DNA of 31,847 nucleotides from positions 1 through 31,847 of the forward strand of contig DASYYE010000277.1 in the NCBI GenBank assembly GCA_035946955.1, given 5' to 3'. This document shows, one piece after another, positions 1-6,403 of this stretch. Under the pieces are notes generated by a model. It was not told where the DNA came from. It was given only the letters and a program-made list of their open reading frames with translations, and did not search any database. The translations under genes were made by a program, and so were the position numbers. How positions within the stretch are numbered: position 1 is the first letter of the stretch; every line of letters starts with the position of its first letter. This DNA comes from DASYYE01 sp035946955. GTDB taxonomy: Bacteria > Actinomycetota > Actinomycetes > Streptosporangiales > Streptosporangiaceae.

Positions 1-747
1 GAGGTAACCGCCTCGTACCACGAGGTGGCCGACGTGGTACGAGGCCAGATCACATCGGGAGAGCTGCCGCCAGGTGCCGTCCTGCCTTCAGAGACCGAGC
101 TGGGCAGGCGGCACGGGGTCAGCCGAGCAACGGCCCGGCTCGCCCTGCTCCAGCTCGTCAATGAGGGGCTGATCACGGCAGGGCAGGGCCGGAAACGGCA
201 GGTGCGCAACCGCACACCACTGGTTGTCTACGCTTCCCGCTCAGAGTCCATTGAACGGCGCATCGCGGCCGGGGTTGACGCATGGGTGGCGGACACGCGG
301 GAGCAACAGCGCGTGCCAGAGCAGACCATCGGTGTCGAGATGGCACAGGCCGACGCTGACGTAGCGCGCTGGCTGGAGGTGGCCCCAGGGGACATCGTGG
401 CCGTGCGGCGCCGTGTCCGCATGATCGACGGCCAGCCGGACAACCTCAACGACACGTACTACCCGATGGACCTTGCCCAGGAGATCCCCGAGATCCTGAA
501 CCCTGCCGACGTGCCCCAGGGCATCATCGCGCTGATGCGTGACCGTGGCTACATACAGGTGCGCTACGTTGACGAGCTGCGCTGGCGCCCACCGACACCT
601 GATGAGGCCACCCGGCTTGAGATGCCCGCTGGTGTGGCCGTACTTGTCCAGGCCCGCACTGGGTACACCGCAGAGCGGCCGGTCAAAACTACTGTGACCG
701 TGTGGCCAGGGGACAGTCACGTCATGGTCTATGAGCTGCCCGCATGA
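1..747 (+). CDS. GntR-family transcriptional regulator (HutC/UTRA type), 5' end outside window
   Basis: DNA-binding repressor of the GntR superfamily. The reading frame is open from base 1. The residues before the GTG at 25 (ending ASYHEVADVVRGQI) match the usual lead into the GntR winged helix (Y..VA..LR..I..G.LPPG), so the true start lies upstream of the window and the GTG at 25 is probably internal. The winged helix-turn-helix covers about the first 65 visible residues (LPSETELGRRHGVSRATARLAL). The remaining ~170 residues look like a UTRA effector domain, with the typical VAVRRRVRMIDGQPDN and a late TGYTAERPVKTTVTV strand. The stop overlaps the next gene by 4 bp (ATGA), so the two are translationally coupled. 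Such GntR proteins are common on actinobacterial integrative elements as well as beside metabolic genes. The effector is unknown. Confidence 0.9.
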   Translation, partial: EVTASYHEVADVVRGQITSGELPPGAVLPSETELGRRHGVSRATARLALLQLVNEGLITAGQGRKRQVRNRTPLVVYASRSESIERRIAAGVDAWVADTREQQRVPEQTIGVEMAQADADVARWLEVAPGDIVAVRRRVRMIDGQPDNLNDTYYPMDLAQEIPEILNPADVPQGIIALMRDRGYIQVRYVDELRWRPPTPDEATRLEMPAGVAVLVQARTGYTAERPVKTTVTVWPGDSHVMVYELPA

Positions 748-1514
748 TGGTCATCACGAGGGCCACCCTCAGCGACCTTGACGCCGTGGTGCGGCTCCTC
801 AGTGACGCATCGGCGTGGCTGCGCAGTCGCGGGCTTGACCAGTGGCCGGAAGGGTTCGCCCCACCAGAGCGTGTCCGGCCCTACATCGCCTGCGCTGAGA
901 TGTGGCTGGTTTGGGACGGTGAGACCCCGGCCGCGACTGTCCGGGTCACCAGCGAGGCAGACGCGCCCGGTCTGTGGACTCCTGCCGAGCGTGCCGAGCT
1001 AGCGCTGCACGTGTCAAAACTCGCTATCGACCGACGCTATGCAGGACGCGGGCTGGGTGAGTCAGTGCTGCGCTGGGTCACCGACTACGCATCCCGGCTC
1101 GGGTACCGCTGGGCCAGGCTCGACGCCTGGCGGACGAACACCGGGCTTCATGATTATTACCTGAGCCGTGGGTGGGAGCACGTCCGCACCGTCGAGACCT
1201 CCGAACGCAACTCGACAGCACTCTTCCAGCGGGCAGCGCTGCCCGACCCAGAGGTCCGCAGCATGTTCTCAGAGCGGCACGTTAGCAACGGCTGGCACGA
1301 GGCGGGAACACGGGTGGAAGTGATCAGCGGGCAGCACTGCGGCACCGGGACGATCACCGCGATCTACGCGCCATACGATCAGGACGTGGTGCGTTCCCTG
1401 GAGGAAAGCGGCGCGGATAACCTCCCCGGCTACTGGGTGCGTCTCGACGGCTCACGTTGGCCTGTGCTCTGCTACCCGGCCGACGTCCGGCCGCTCACCC
1501 GTGCTGCGGAGTAG
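744..1514 (+). CDS. GNAT-family N-acetyltransferase with C-terminal extension
   Basis: Acetyl-CoA-dependent N-acetyltransferase of unknown substrate. Residues 1-165 form a GNAT fold: the N-terminal ITRATLSDLDAVVRLL helix and the acetyl-CoA loop in LAIDRRYAGRGLGESVLRW (R/Q-x-x-G-x-G/A pattern), followed by LDAWRTNTGLHDYYLSRGWE. The ATG overlaps the GntR stop by 4 bp, which fixes the start and implies co-expression. About 85 residues follow the GNAT fold, beginning near SERHVSNGWHEAGTRVEVISG. They include a small beta-rich stretch (TRVEVISGQHCGTGTITAIYAP, then YWVRLDG, then LCYPADVRPL) that reads like a KOW/SH3-type barrel, which most GNAT enzymes lack. That domain reading is inference. Confidence 0.88.
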   Translation: MMVITRATLSDLDAVVRLLSDASAWLRSRGLDQWPEGFAPPERVRPYIACAEMWLVWDGETPAATVRVTSEADAPGLWTPAERAELALHVSKLAIDRRYAGRGLGESVLRWVTDYASRLGYRWARLDAWRTNTGLHDYYLSRGWEHVRTVETSERNSTALFQRAALPDPEVRSMFSERHVSNGWHEAGTRVEVISGQHCGTGTITAIYAPYDQDVVRSLEESGADNLPGYWVRLDGSRWPVLCYPADVRPLTRAAE

Positions 1515-1527
1515 GACGTGCGAGCAG

Positions 1528-1553
1528 CCCCGCCACCTGACCCGGTGGCGGGG
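1528..1553 (+). terminator. Stem-loop after the GntR-GNAT pair
   Basis: A perfect 10-bp GC stem (CCCCGCCACC / GGTGGCGGGG) with a 6-nt loop begins 13 nt after the acetyltransferase stop. There is only a weak following CTCTT and no real U-tract, as is common for high-GC actinobacterial terminators. Confidence 0.6.
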
Positions 1554-1720
1554 GCCTCTTCGCCTCACGTGTCTCTCACGGGATGGGTGTCACAGGATGC
1601 CTCTCACTTGCACCAGACGCACGGACGCGCGTTCCTGACGTGCGCAGACGACACTCGGCGCAACTCCGCGCGCCTCGTTCACCTGCCTATACGCAGTACA
1701 AGCAACCGCGATCACCATGA

Positions 1721-3061
1721 TCACGTTACAGAGCTATGGGACTCGTGGGCGGCCAGGGCGCGGGAGATGAATTGGGCTGTCGCGCCTAGGTAGGAGGTGG
1801 GAGCTAGGGCCACATCGAGCTGGTCACGGGTGATCTGGCAGGCGGCCAGGGTGGCTGATGATTCCTTGCTGGTGGTGAGGGCCTCGGCGAGGGTGATGTT
1901 GCCGGCAGCGGCACGGGCGGTCGCTTGAGACACGAGGGCGTGGGCCTTTTGGCGGCCCAGGTGGGGGGTTAGCAGGGTGGTTATGTGCTCGGACTGGGTT
2001 AGGCCGTGGGTGGCTTCCAGGTTGGCGCGCATTCTCGGCTCGTCTACCTGCAGGCCTCCAAGGAGGTCAGCGGCCCAGGCGGCGGAGGAGGTGGTGAGGG
2101 CTAGGAGGTGGGTCAGGGGTTGCCACTCGGAGTGCCAGGAGCCGGCGCCGCGCTGGTGTTCCTGTTCAGCGGCGGAGGCCAGGGTGGCTAGGAGGTGGGG
2201 AGCTTGTTTGGTGTGGCCCAGGATGACGACGGCGGCGACCGGGTTTTGCTTGTGGGGCATGGTCGAGGAGCCGCCGCCGGTGGCTTCGTGGACTTCCGCG
2301 ACCTCGGTCTGGGATAGCAAGGTGACGTCTCTTGCGATCTTGCCCAGGGCGGCGCAGGTGGCGGTGAGGGCGGCGGCCAGGTCGAGTATGCGCAGGCGGT
2401 TGGTGTGCCACGGGAGCGCCGGGGCGGGGAGGCCGAGTTCTTCGGCCACCAGGTCGGCGACAGCGGGGCCGGCCTCGCCGAGGGGGGCCAGGGTGCCAGC
2501 GGCGCCGCCGTACTGGATCGCCAGGCGGGAGGTGCGGACCCGGTGCAGCTGAGTGCGGGCTTCGTCGATGGCGGTCAGCCAGTTGGCCGTGACCAGGCCG
2601 AACGTGATCGGGACCGCCTGTTGCAGCAGGGTCCGGCCCGCCATGACGGTCCCGGCGTGAGCGCGGGTGAGCGCCACACACCTCTGTCCCGCCGCTGACA
2701 GGTCGGCCAGGACGGCGTCGATCGAGCGGCGGGCGATCAGCATGGCCGCGGTGTCGATGATGTCCTGGCTGGTCGCGCCCAGGTGGATGGCGGCGTCCGG
2801 CGGGGCGAGCGCGGTCAGGGCCTTGACCAGAGCGGGCACTGGGTTGCCCGTCGCCCTGGCGGCTGCCGGGAGGTCCACGCCCCGGAAGTGCCCCACGTCG
2901 GCCACTGACGTGACCGCTGCACCGGTGCCGGGAGGTGCGAGCCCGGCGCGTTCGGCCGCCCGGGCGAGCGCGGCTTCGGTGTCGAGCATGGCCTGCAGCC
3001 AGGCGTCATCGCTGATACCCGGGCCGCGGTCGAACAGCCCCCCGAAAATGGAGTAGCCCAC
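1721..3061 (-). CDS. pcaB: 3-carboxy-cis,cis-muconate cycloisomerase-like protein (fumarase/aspartase superfamily)
   Basis: Member of the fumarase/aspartase/adenylosuccinate lyase superfamily, most like PcaB, which cyclises 3-carboxymuconate in the protocatechuate branch of the beta-ketoadipate pathway. The superfamily signature GGGSSTMPHKQNP is at residues 263-275 and the conserved HLGATSQD at 93-100. At 446 aa it has the usual PcaB length. The GTG at 3061 starts VGYSIFGGLFDRGP, the expected N-terminus; longer versions of the frame would run into the divergent corA. No other pca gene is in the window, so the substrate is uncertain and another lyase of this fold (adenylosuccinate lyase-like) cannot be excluded. 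It is divergent from corA with only 17 bp between start codons. Confidence 0.8.
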   Translation of the reverse strand: MGYSIFGGLFDRGPGISDDAWLQAMLDTEAALARAAERAGLAPPGTGAAVTSVADVGHFRGVDLPAAARATGNPVPALVKALTALAPPDAAIHLGATSQDIIDTAAMLIARRSIDAVLADLSAAGQRCVALTRAHAGTVMAGRTLLQQAVPITFGLVTANWLTAIDEARTQLHRVRTSRLAIQYGGAAGTLAPLGEAGPAVADLVAEELGLPAPALPWHTNRLRILDLAAALTATCAALGKIARDVTLLSQTEVAEVHEATGGGSSTMPHKQNPVAAVVILGHTKQAPHLLATLASAAEQEHQRGAGSWHSEWQPLTHLLALTTSSAAWAADLLGGLQVDEPRMRANLEATHGLTQSEHITTLLTPHLGRQKAHALVSQATARAAAGNITLAEALTTSKESSATLAACQITRDQLDVALAPTSYLGATAQFISRALAAHESHSSVT

Positions 3062-3066
3062 ATGTC

Positions 3067-3072
3067 TATCTT
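3067..3072 (+). promoter_or_regulatory. -10 element TATCTT for a leaderless corA mRNA
   Basis: TATCTT fits the actinobacterial TANNNT -10 consensus and ends 6 nt before the corA ATG, so transcription would start on the A of the start codon. No convincing -35 is visible. The same spacing occurs at 8576-8581, 15828-15833 and 15866-15871. Confidence 0.5.
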
Positions 3073-3078
3073 GTATCG

Positions 3079-4155
3079 ATGAGTGAACCGCAGGCAGACC
3101 CGGCTCCGGACCAGACGTTCGGCGGCCGCGACCCTGACACCGTGGCCAGCGCGGCGATAAGCCACGACACGCCCACCAAGTGCCAAGCGCGCACACGGCT
3201 CTACCAGCACGGCAACCTCGTCCTCGAGGGCTTCCCGGTCTCACAGATCAGCGAGCACCTCAACGACGAGGCGGCGACGGTCTGGCTCGACCTGCGCGAC
3301 CCCGACCGGGATGACCTGGCCGTACTGAGTGACGAATTCGGCCTGCACCCGCTGGCCATCGAGGACGCGGTACATGAGCGCGAGCGGCCCAAGCTGGACC
3401 GCTACCGCACTCACCTGTTCATGAGCGCCTACGCCGCACGCCTGCACCCCACCAGTGGCGAACTGGCCACCAGCGAAGTCAGCGCCTTCATCACCAGCCA
3501 GGCCCTGATCACGGTCCGCAAGGACGACGGGCTGGACATCGGCGCGGTCGTCGAGCGCTGGGACGCGAGTCCTGACCTCGCCAAGTTCGGCGTCGGCTAC
3601 CTCCTCCACGGGCTGATCGACTACATCGTGGACGGGTACTTCGAGACCGTGCAGAGCCTGGACGGGGCCATCGAAGAACTCGAGGACCGGCTGTTCGACA
3701 ACATGCCGCATGGCACCGAGGTGCAGCGGCGCAGCTTCGAACTCCGCAAGAGCCTGGTGCTGCTGCGCCGGGTCGTGATCCCCATGCGCGAGGTCGTGAA
3801 CACCCTCATGCGCCGCGACCTGCACGTCGTGGACGAGCAGTTCATGCCCTACTACCAGGACGTCTACGACCACGTGCTGCGTGCCACCGACTGGACGGAC
3901 AGCCTGCGCGACCTCGTGACGACGATCCTGGAGACCAACCTGACCATCCAGGGCAACCGGATGAACATCATCACCAAAAAGGTGACCAGCTGGGCGGCCA
4001 TCATCGCGGTCCCCACGTTCATCACGGGTTTCTACGGGATGAACGTGCCGTACCCGGGTTTCAGCAGGGAGATCGGGCTGGAGACCTCGACGGGCATCAT
4101 GCTGGTCGCTGGGTTGCTGCTCTACGTGGTGTTCAAGCGTAAGGACTGGTTGTAA
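3079..4155 (+). CDS. corA: CorA-family magnesium/divalent cation transporter
   Basis: Pentameric inner-membrane Mg2+ (possibly Co2+) channel. The long acidic N-terminal cytoplasmic domain includes WLDLRDPDRDDLAVLSDEFG and ends in the long stalk helix (LTIQGNRMNIITKKVTSWAAI). The hallmark GMN triplet is at residues 320-322 (FYGMNVPYPG) between the two C-terminal membrane helices (about 300-320 and 335-352), followed by the basic tail KRKDWL. Length of 358 aa is normal. No ribosome-binding site precedes the ATG, but a -10 hexamer sits where it would give a leaderless transcript. The stop is 1 nt from the convergent stop of the MTHFS-like gene. Confidence 0.92.
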   Translation: MSEPQADPAPDQTFGGRDPDTVASAAISHDTPTKCQARTRLYQHGNLVLEGFPVSQISEHLNDEAATVWLDLRDPDRDDLAVLSDEFGLHPLAIEDAVHERERPKLDRYRTHLFMSAYAARLHPTSGELATSEVSAFITSQALITVRKDDGLDIGAVVERWDASPDLAKFGVGYLLHGLIDYIVDGYFETVQSLDGAIEELEDRLFDNMPHGTEVQRRSFELRKSLVLLRRVVIPMREVVNTLMRRDLHVVDEQFMPYYQDVYDHVLRATDWTDSLRDLVTTILETNLTIQGNRMNIITKKVTSWAAIIAVPTFITGFYGMNVPYPGFSREIGLETSTGIMLVAGLLLYVVFKRKDWL

Positions 4156-4156
4156 A

Positions 4157-4960
4157 TCACCTGCCCGGCGCGGGGGTGCGCGGGCCGAGAGCGACCCGCT
4201 GCGCGGCGAGGAGTGGTATCGCCGCGATCTTCTCCTCGGTGAGGTCTTCCCAGCGGATGCCAGCGGCCGGCCGGGTCTCGCGCCGAGGACGGCACTCGAC
4301 AACGCGCTCGGGCGTGACGATGAGGTCAACCGGCACGTCATGGGGGGTCAGCGGGATCGTCCCAGCCGGGCGCACCTGGAGTTCATGGACGGTCGTCACG
4401 CACACGGTCTGCGGGCCGATCAGCCCCGCCGCCGTGGCCAGCGCGTATTCGAGGTCGGCGAAGCCACCGCCCTTGCCGAGCCGCGCGCCGTCCTCGGCTG
4501 CTGCGACGCTCCCCATCACCACCAGGTCGACCGGGGACAGCTCGGCCAAGGTGACTCGCCTGGCCGAGCGGGACGCGCCACTGATCGACGCCGCTCTGCG
4601 CGGCGGCTCAGCCAGCATGTGAGGATCCAGTGCAAAGAACGGCTCCTGGCCAGCCAGCCGCGGCACGGCCATGTACACGGTCTTGCCGTCCTCCAGGGCG
4701 CGCTGGCGCACCGGCAGCTGCGGCGAGTCCGGGTTCGCCTTCAGGGTCTCGGCCGCCTGCCACTCGGGCAGGCCCCGGAGCCGCTCGGCGGCCGCCTCGG
4801 CACCGGTGAAGTTCGGGATACGCCCGGCCGCACCAGGGAACCGGGCCACCCCTGCCGCCCTCAGCGCGGACCACACCTCGTCCCGCACCGTGGCCTTGGC
4901 GGCGAGCACTTCGGGAGAGCCACCGGCATCGTGGTCATGGCGCGGCGCGGAACGGACCAT
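4157..4960 (-). CDS. 5-formyltetrahydrofolate cyclo-ligase (MTHFS) family protein
   Basis: Member of the MTHFS/NagB-fold family that converts 5-formyl-THF to 5,10-methenyl-THF with ATP. The family core is visible as VVMGSVAAAEDGARLGKGGGFADLEYAL (residues ~150-177), containing the glycine-rich RLGKGGG loop, followed by VCVTTVHELQV and VDLIVTPERVV. At 267 aa it is longer than the classic ~190-aa enzyme, because about 60-70 residues precede the core. It resembles the longer MTHFS-like proteins of archaea and actinobacteria, whose activity is less certain. The ATG at 4960 is preceded by GGATGGGGG; a TTG at 5011 in the same frame is less likely. It is the last gene after the sulfur genes on this strand, 71 bp beyond the unknown 164-aa gene, so it may be co-transcribed. 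Confidence 0.8.
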   Translation of the reverse strand: MVRSAPRHDHDAGGSPEVLAAKATVRDEVWSALRAAGVARFPGAAGRIPNFTGAEAAAERLRGLPEWQAAETLKANPDSPQLPVRQRALEDGKTVYMAVPRLAGQEPFFALDPHMLAEPPRRAASISGASRSARRVTLAELSPVDLVVMGSVAAAEDGARLGKGGGFADLEYALATAAGLIGPQTVCVTTVHELQVRPAGTIPLTPHDVPVDLIVTPERVVECRPRRETRPAAGIRWEDLTEEKIAAIPLLAAQRVALGPRTPAPGR

Positions 4961-5031
4961 GCCCCCATCCTGGCGCAGCGCGGACCACAGCCTGACCGCT
5001 AGACCCCACAAGGCCCCTGGGTGTGGCGGAG

Positions 5032-5526
5032 CTATCCGGCGCTCAGGCTCCGAACCGAGATGCCCTCAGGTGTGATCTCCAGCGTCAGGCTGAACCCGGT
5101 GACGGAGAGGCTGAGGTCGTAGTGACCGGGCAAGCGCTGCGCCACCCGGGCGGCCTGCAGGGACCTGCCAGCTAGCTGGCCGAGTGCGCGGTTGACCGCG
5201 GAGACCTCATCCGCCATGGCCCGGCCTCGGGGCGTCCGGTAGAACACCGCGGACAGCAGGCGTTCCGCTTCAGCCCGGCCGAGCTGGCGGGCTTTGCCTG
5301 TTTCCAGCGCCAACGCACAGACCTGCTCCAGCAGGTCCACCGCCTCCGCCGGGACCGAGCCCGCCCTGGCCGCCTCAGCGAGCAGCCGGTACGGTCCGTC
5401 CCGTCCAGCCGGCAGCGCCGCCGCGAAAGCCGTAGCGGAGTCGGCGACGGCGGTGCTCTCCTCCGCCGACAACGCCAGCGTCTCGGCCGCCGCGGCGGCG
5501 TCCTCCTCAGTGGCCGGAGGGTTCAC
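5032..5526 (-). CDS. Unknown 164-aa protein coupled to cysH
   Basis: I do not recognise this protein. The GTG at 5526 overlaps the cysH stop by 4 bp (GTGA), which sets the start and argues for a function in the sulfur operon. The first ~120 residues are Ala/Glu-rich and look all-helical (DAAAAAETLALSAEES, VDLLEQVCALALETGKARQLG). The last ~35 look like beta strands (HYDLSLSVTGFSLTLEI, then TPEGISVRSLSAG). There is a single cysteine (in LLEQVCALALE), no signal peptide, no membrane segment and no metal-binding motif. A small accessory or partner protein of APS or sulfite reduction is possible, but that rests on position only. It is not a shadow: the opposite strand shows only antisense frames of the operon. 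Confidence 0.75.
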   Translation of the reverse strand: MNPPATEEDAAAAAETLALSAEESTAVADSATAFAAALPAGRDGPYRLLAEAARAGSVPAEAVDLLEQVCALALETGKARQLGRAEAERLLSAVFYRTPRGRAMADEVSAVNRALGQLAGRSLQAARVAQRLPGHYDLSLSVTGFSLTLEITPEGISVRSLSAG

Positions 5527-6350
5527 GGCCGGCCAGCGCTGGCATCGCGCGCTTCGGCGAAGATGGCCTCCACCTCGTGCTCGAAGTTCCCGGTCTCGAT
5601 GGTGCAGTGGATGCCGCACTCCTTGGGCGCATTGCTCTCCCACCACCAGCGGCCCGCGCGCTCGTCCTCACCAGGCTCGACCGCGCGGGTGCACGGGGCG
5701 CAGCCGATGCTCGTGTAACCCTGCGCGTACAGGGGGTGGACCGGCACGTCGTAGTCGCGGATGTAACCCCAGACCTCGTCGTGGGTCCAGTCCGCCAGGG
5801 CATTGACCTTGACGATGCCACCGTGGTCGTGGTCGAGTTCCACCTTCTTGATAGCGGCGCGGGATGCCCACTGGTCGCGGCGCAGCCCGGTGAACCACCC
5901 GTCGAGGTCCTTCAGGGCGTTGGTCAGCGGGTGGACCTTGCGGATCTGGCAGCACAGCAGCCGCAGCCGGACGCTGTTCTTGAACAGGTCGGTGCCCTGC
6001 TGGCGGACCATGGCCCGCAGTTCGCCGGTGTCGGGGAACAGCACCTCCCACTGGGTCTGGGGGTAGCGCTCGCGGACCTCGTCGATGAACGCGTGCGTCT
6101 CCTGGGGCAGCCGCCCGGTGTCCACCGTGATGACCCTGATGTCGGGCCGGATCCTGGTGGCCATGTCGAGCACGACCATGCCGTCGGCCTGCATGGCGGT
6201 GACGATCGCCAGACGGTCACCCAGGGCACCCACGGCCCATTCGATGACGTCTTCCGGTTCCTGGTCGTCGAGGTCTACCGCGATCTCGCCGATCTCCAGG
6301 TCGTCGAACACGACCCGCTCACCACTTGCCGCTGTCACGAGCTCAGTCAT
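5523..6350 (-). CDS. cysH: Assimilatory adenylyl-sulfate (APS) reductase
   Basis: Reduces APS (or PAPS) to sulfite in the cytoplasm, using thioredoxin. The family landmarks are present: ITVDTGRLPQETHAFID (residues 74-90), the iron-sulfur cysteines C133-C134 (LLCCQIRK) with C217 and C220 (GCAPCTR), and the catalytic C245 in KECGIH. The CC...CxxC set marks the [4Fe-4S]-containing APS-reductase subtype rather than the cluster-free PAPS reductase. At 275 aa it is slightly longer than usual, because about 25 residues follow the KECGIH motif, which normally sits at the C-terminus. It lies 53 nt downstream of the sulfite reductase gene and overlaps the next gene by 4 bp. Its product, sulfite, is the substrate of the preceding gene. 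ATP sulfurylase genes are not in the window. Confidence 0.95.
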   Translation of the reverse strand: MTELVTAASGERVVFDDLEIGEIAVDLDDQEPEDVIEWAVGALGDRLAIVTAMQADGMVVLDMATRIRPDIRVITVDTGRLPQETHAFIDEVRERYPQTQWEVLFPDTGELRAMVRQQGTDLFKNSVRLRLLCCQIRKVHPLTNALKDLDGWFTGLRRDQWASRAAIKKVELDHDHGGIVKVNALADWTHDEVWGYIRDYDVPVHPLYAQGYTSIGCAPCTRAVEPGEDERAGRWWWESNAPKECGIHCTIETGNFEHEVEAIFAEARDASAGRP

Positions 6351-6403
6351 GTCCGTCGTTTCCTCTCGTCTTCCGTCCCGCGTGGGCTCGCCCTTGCTTC
6401 ATG

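Noticed and set aside
1556..1720. tRNA or attachment site in the gap after the GNAT gene
   Set aside because: No cloverleaf arms or T-loop GTTCRA-type sequence in the right arrangement were seen, and no matching repeat elsewhere in the window.
3241..4341. Minus-strand 366-codon frame opposite corA
   Set aside because: Antisense of a clear CorA; no family features of its own.
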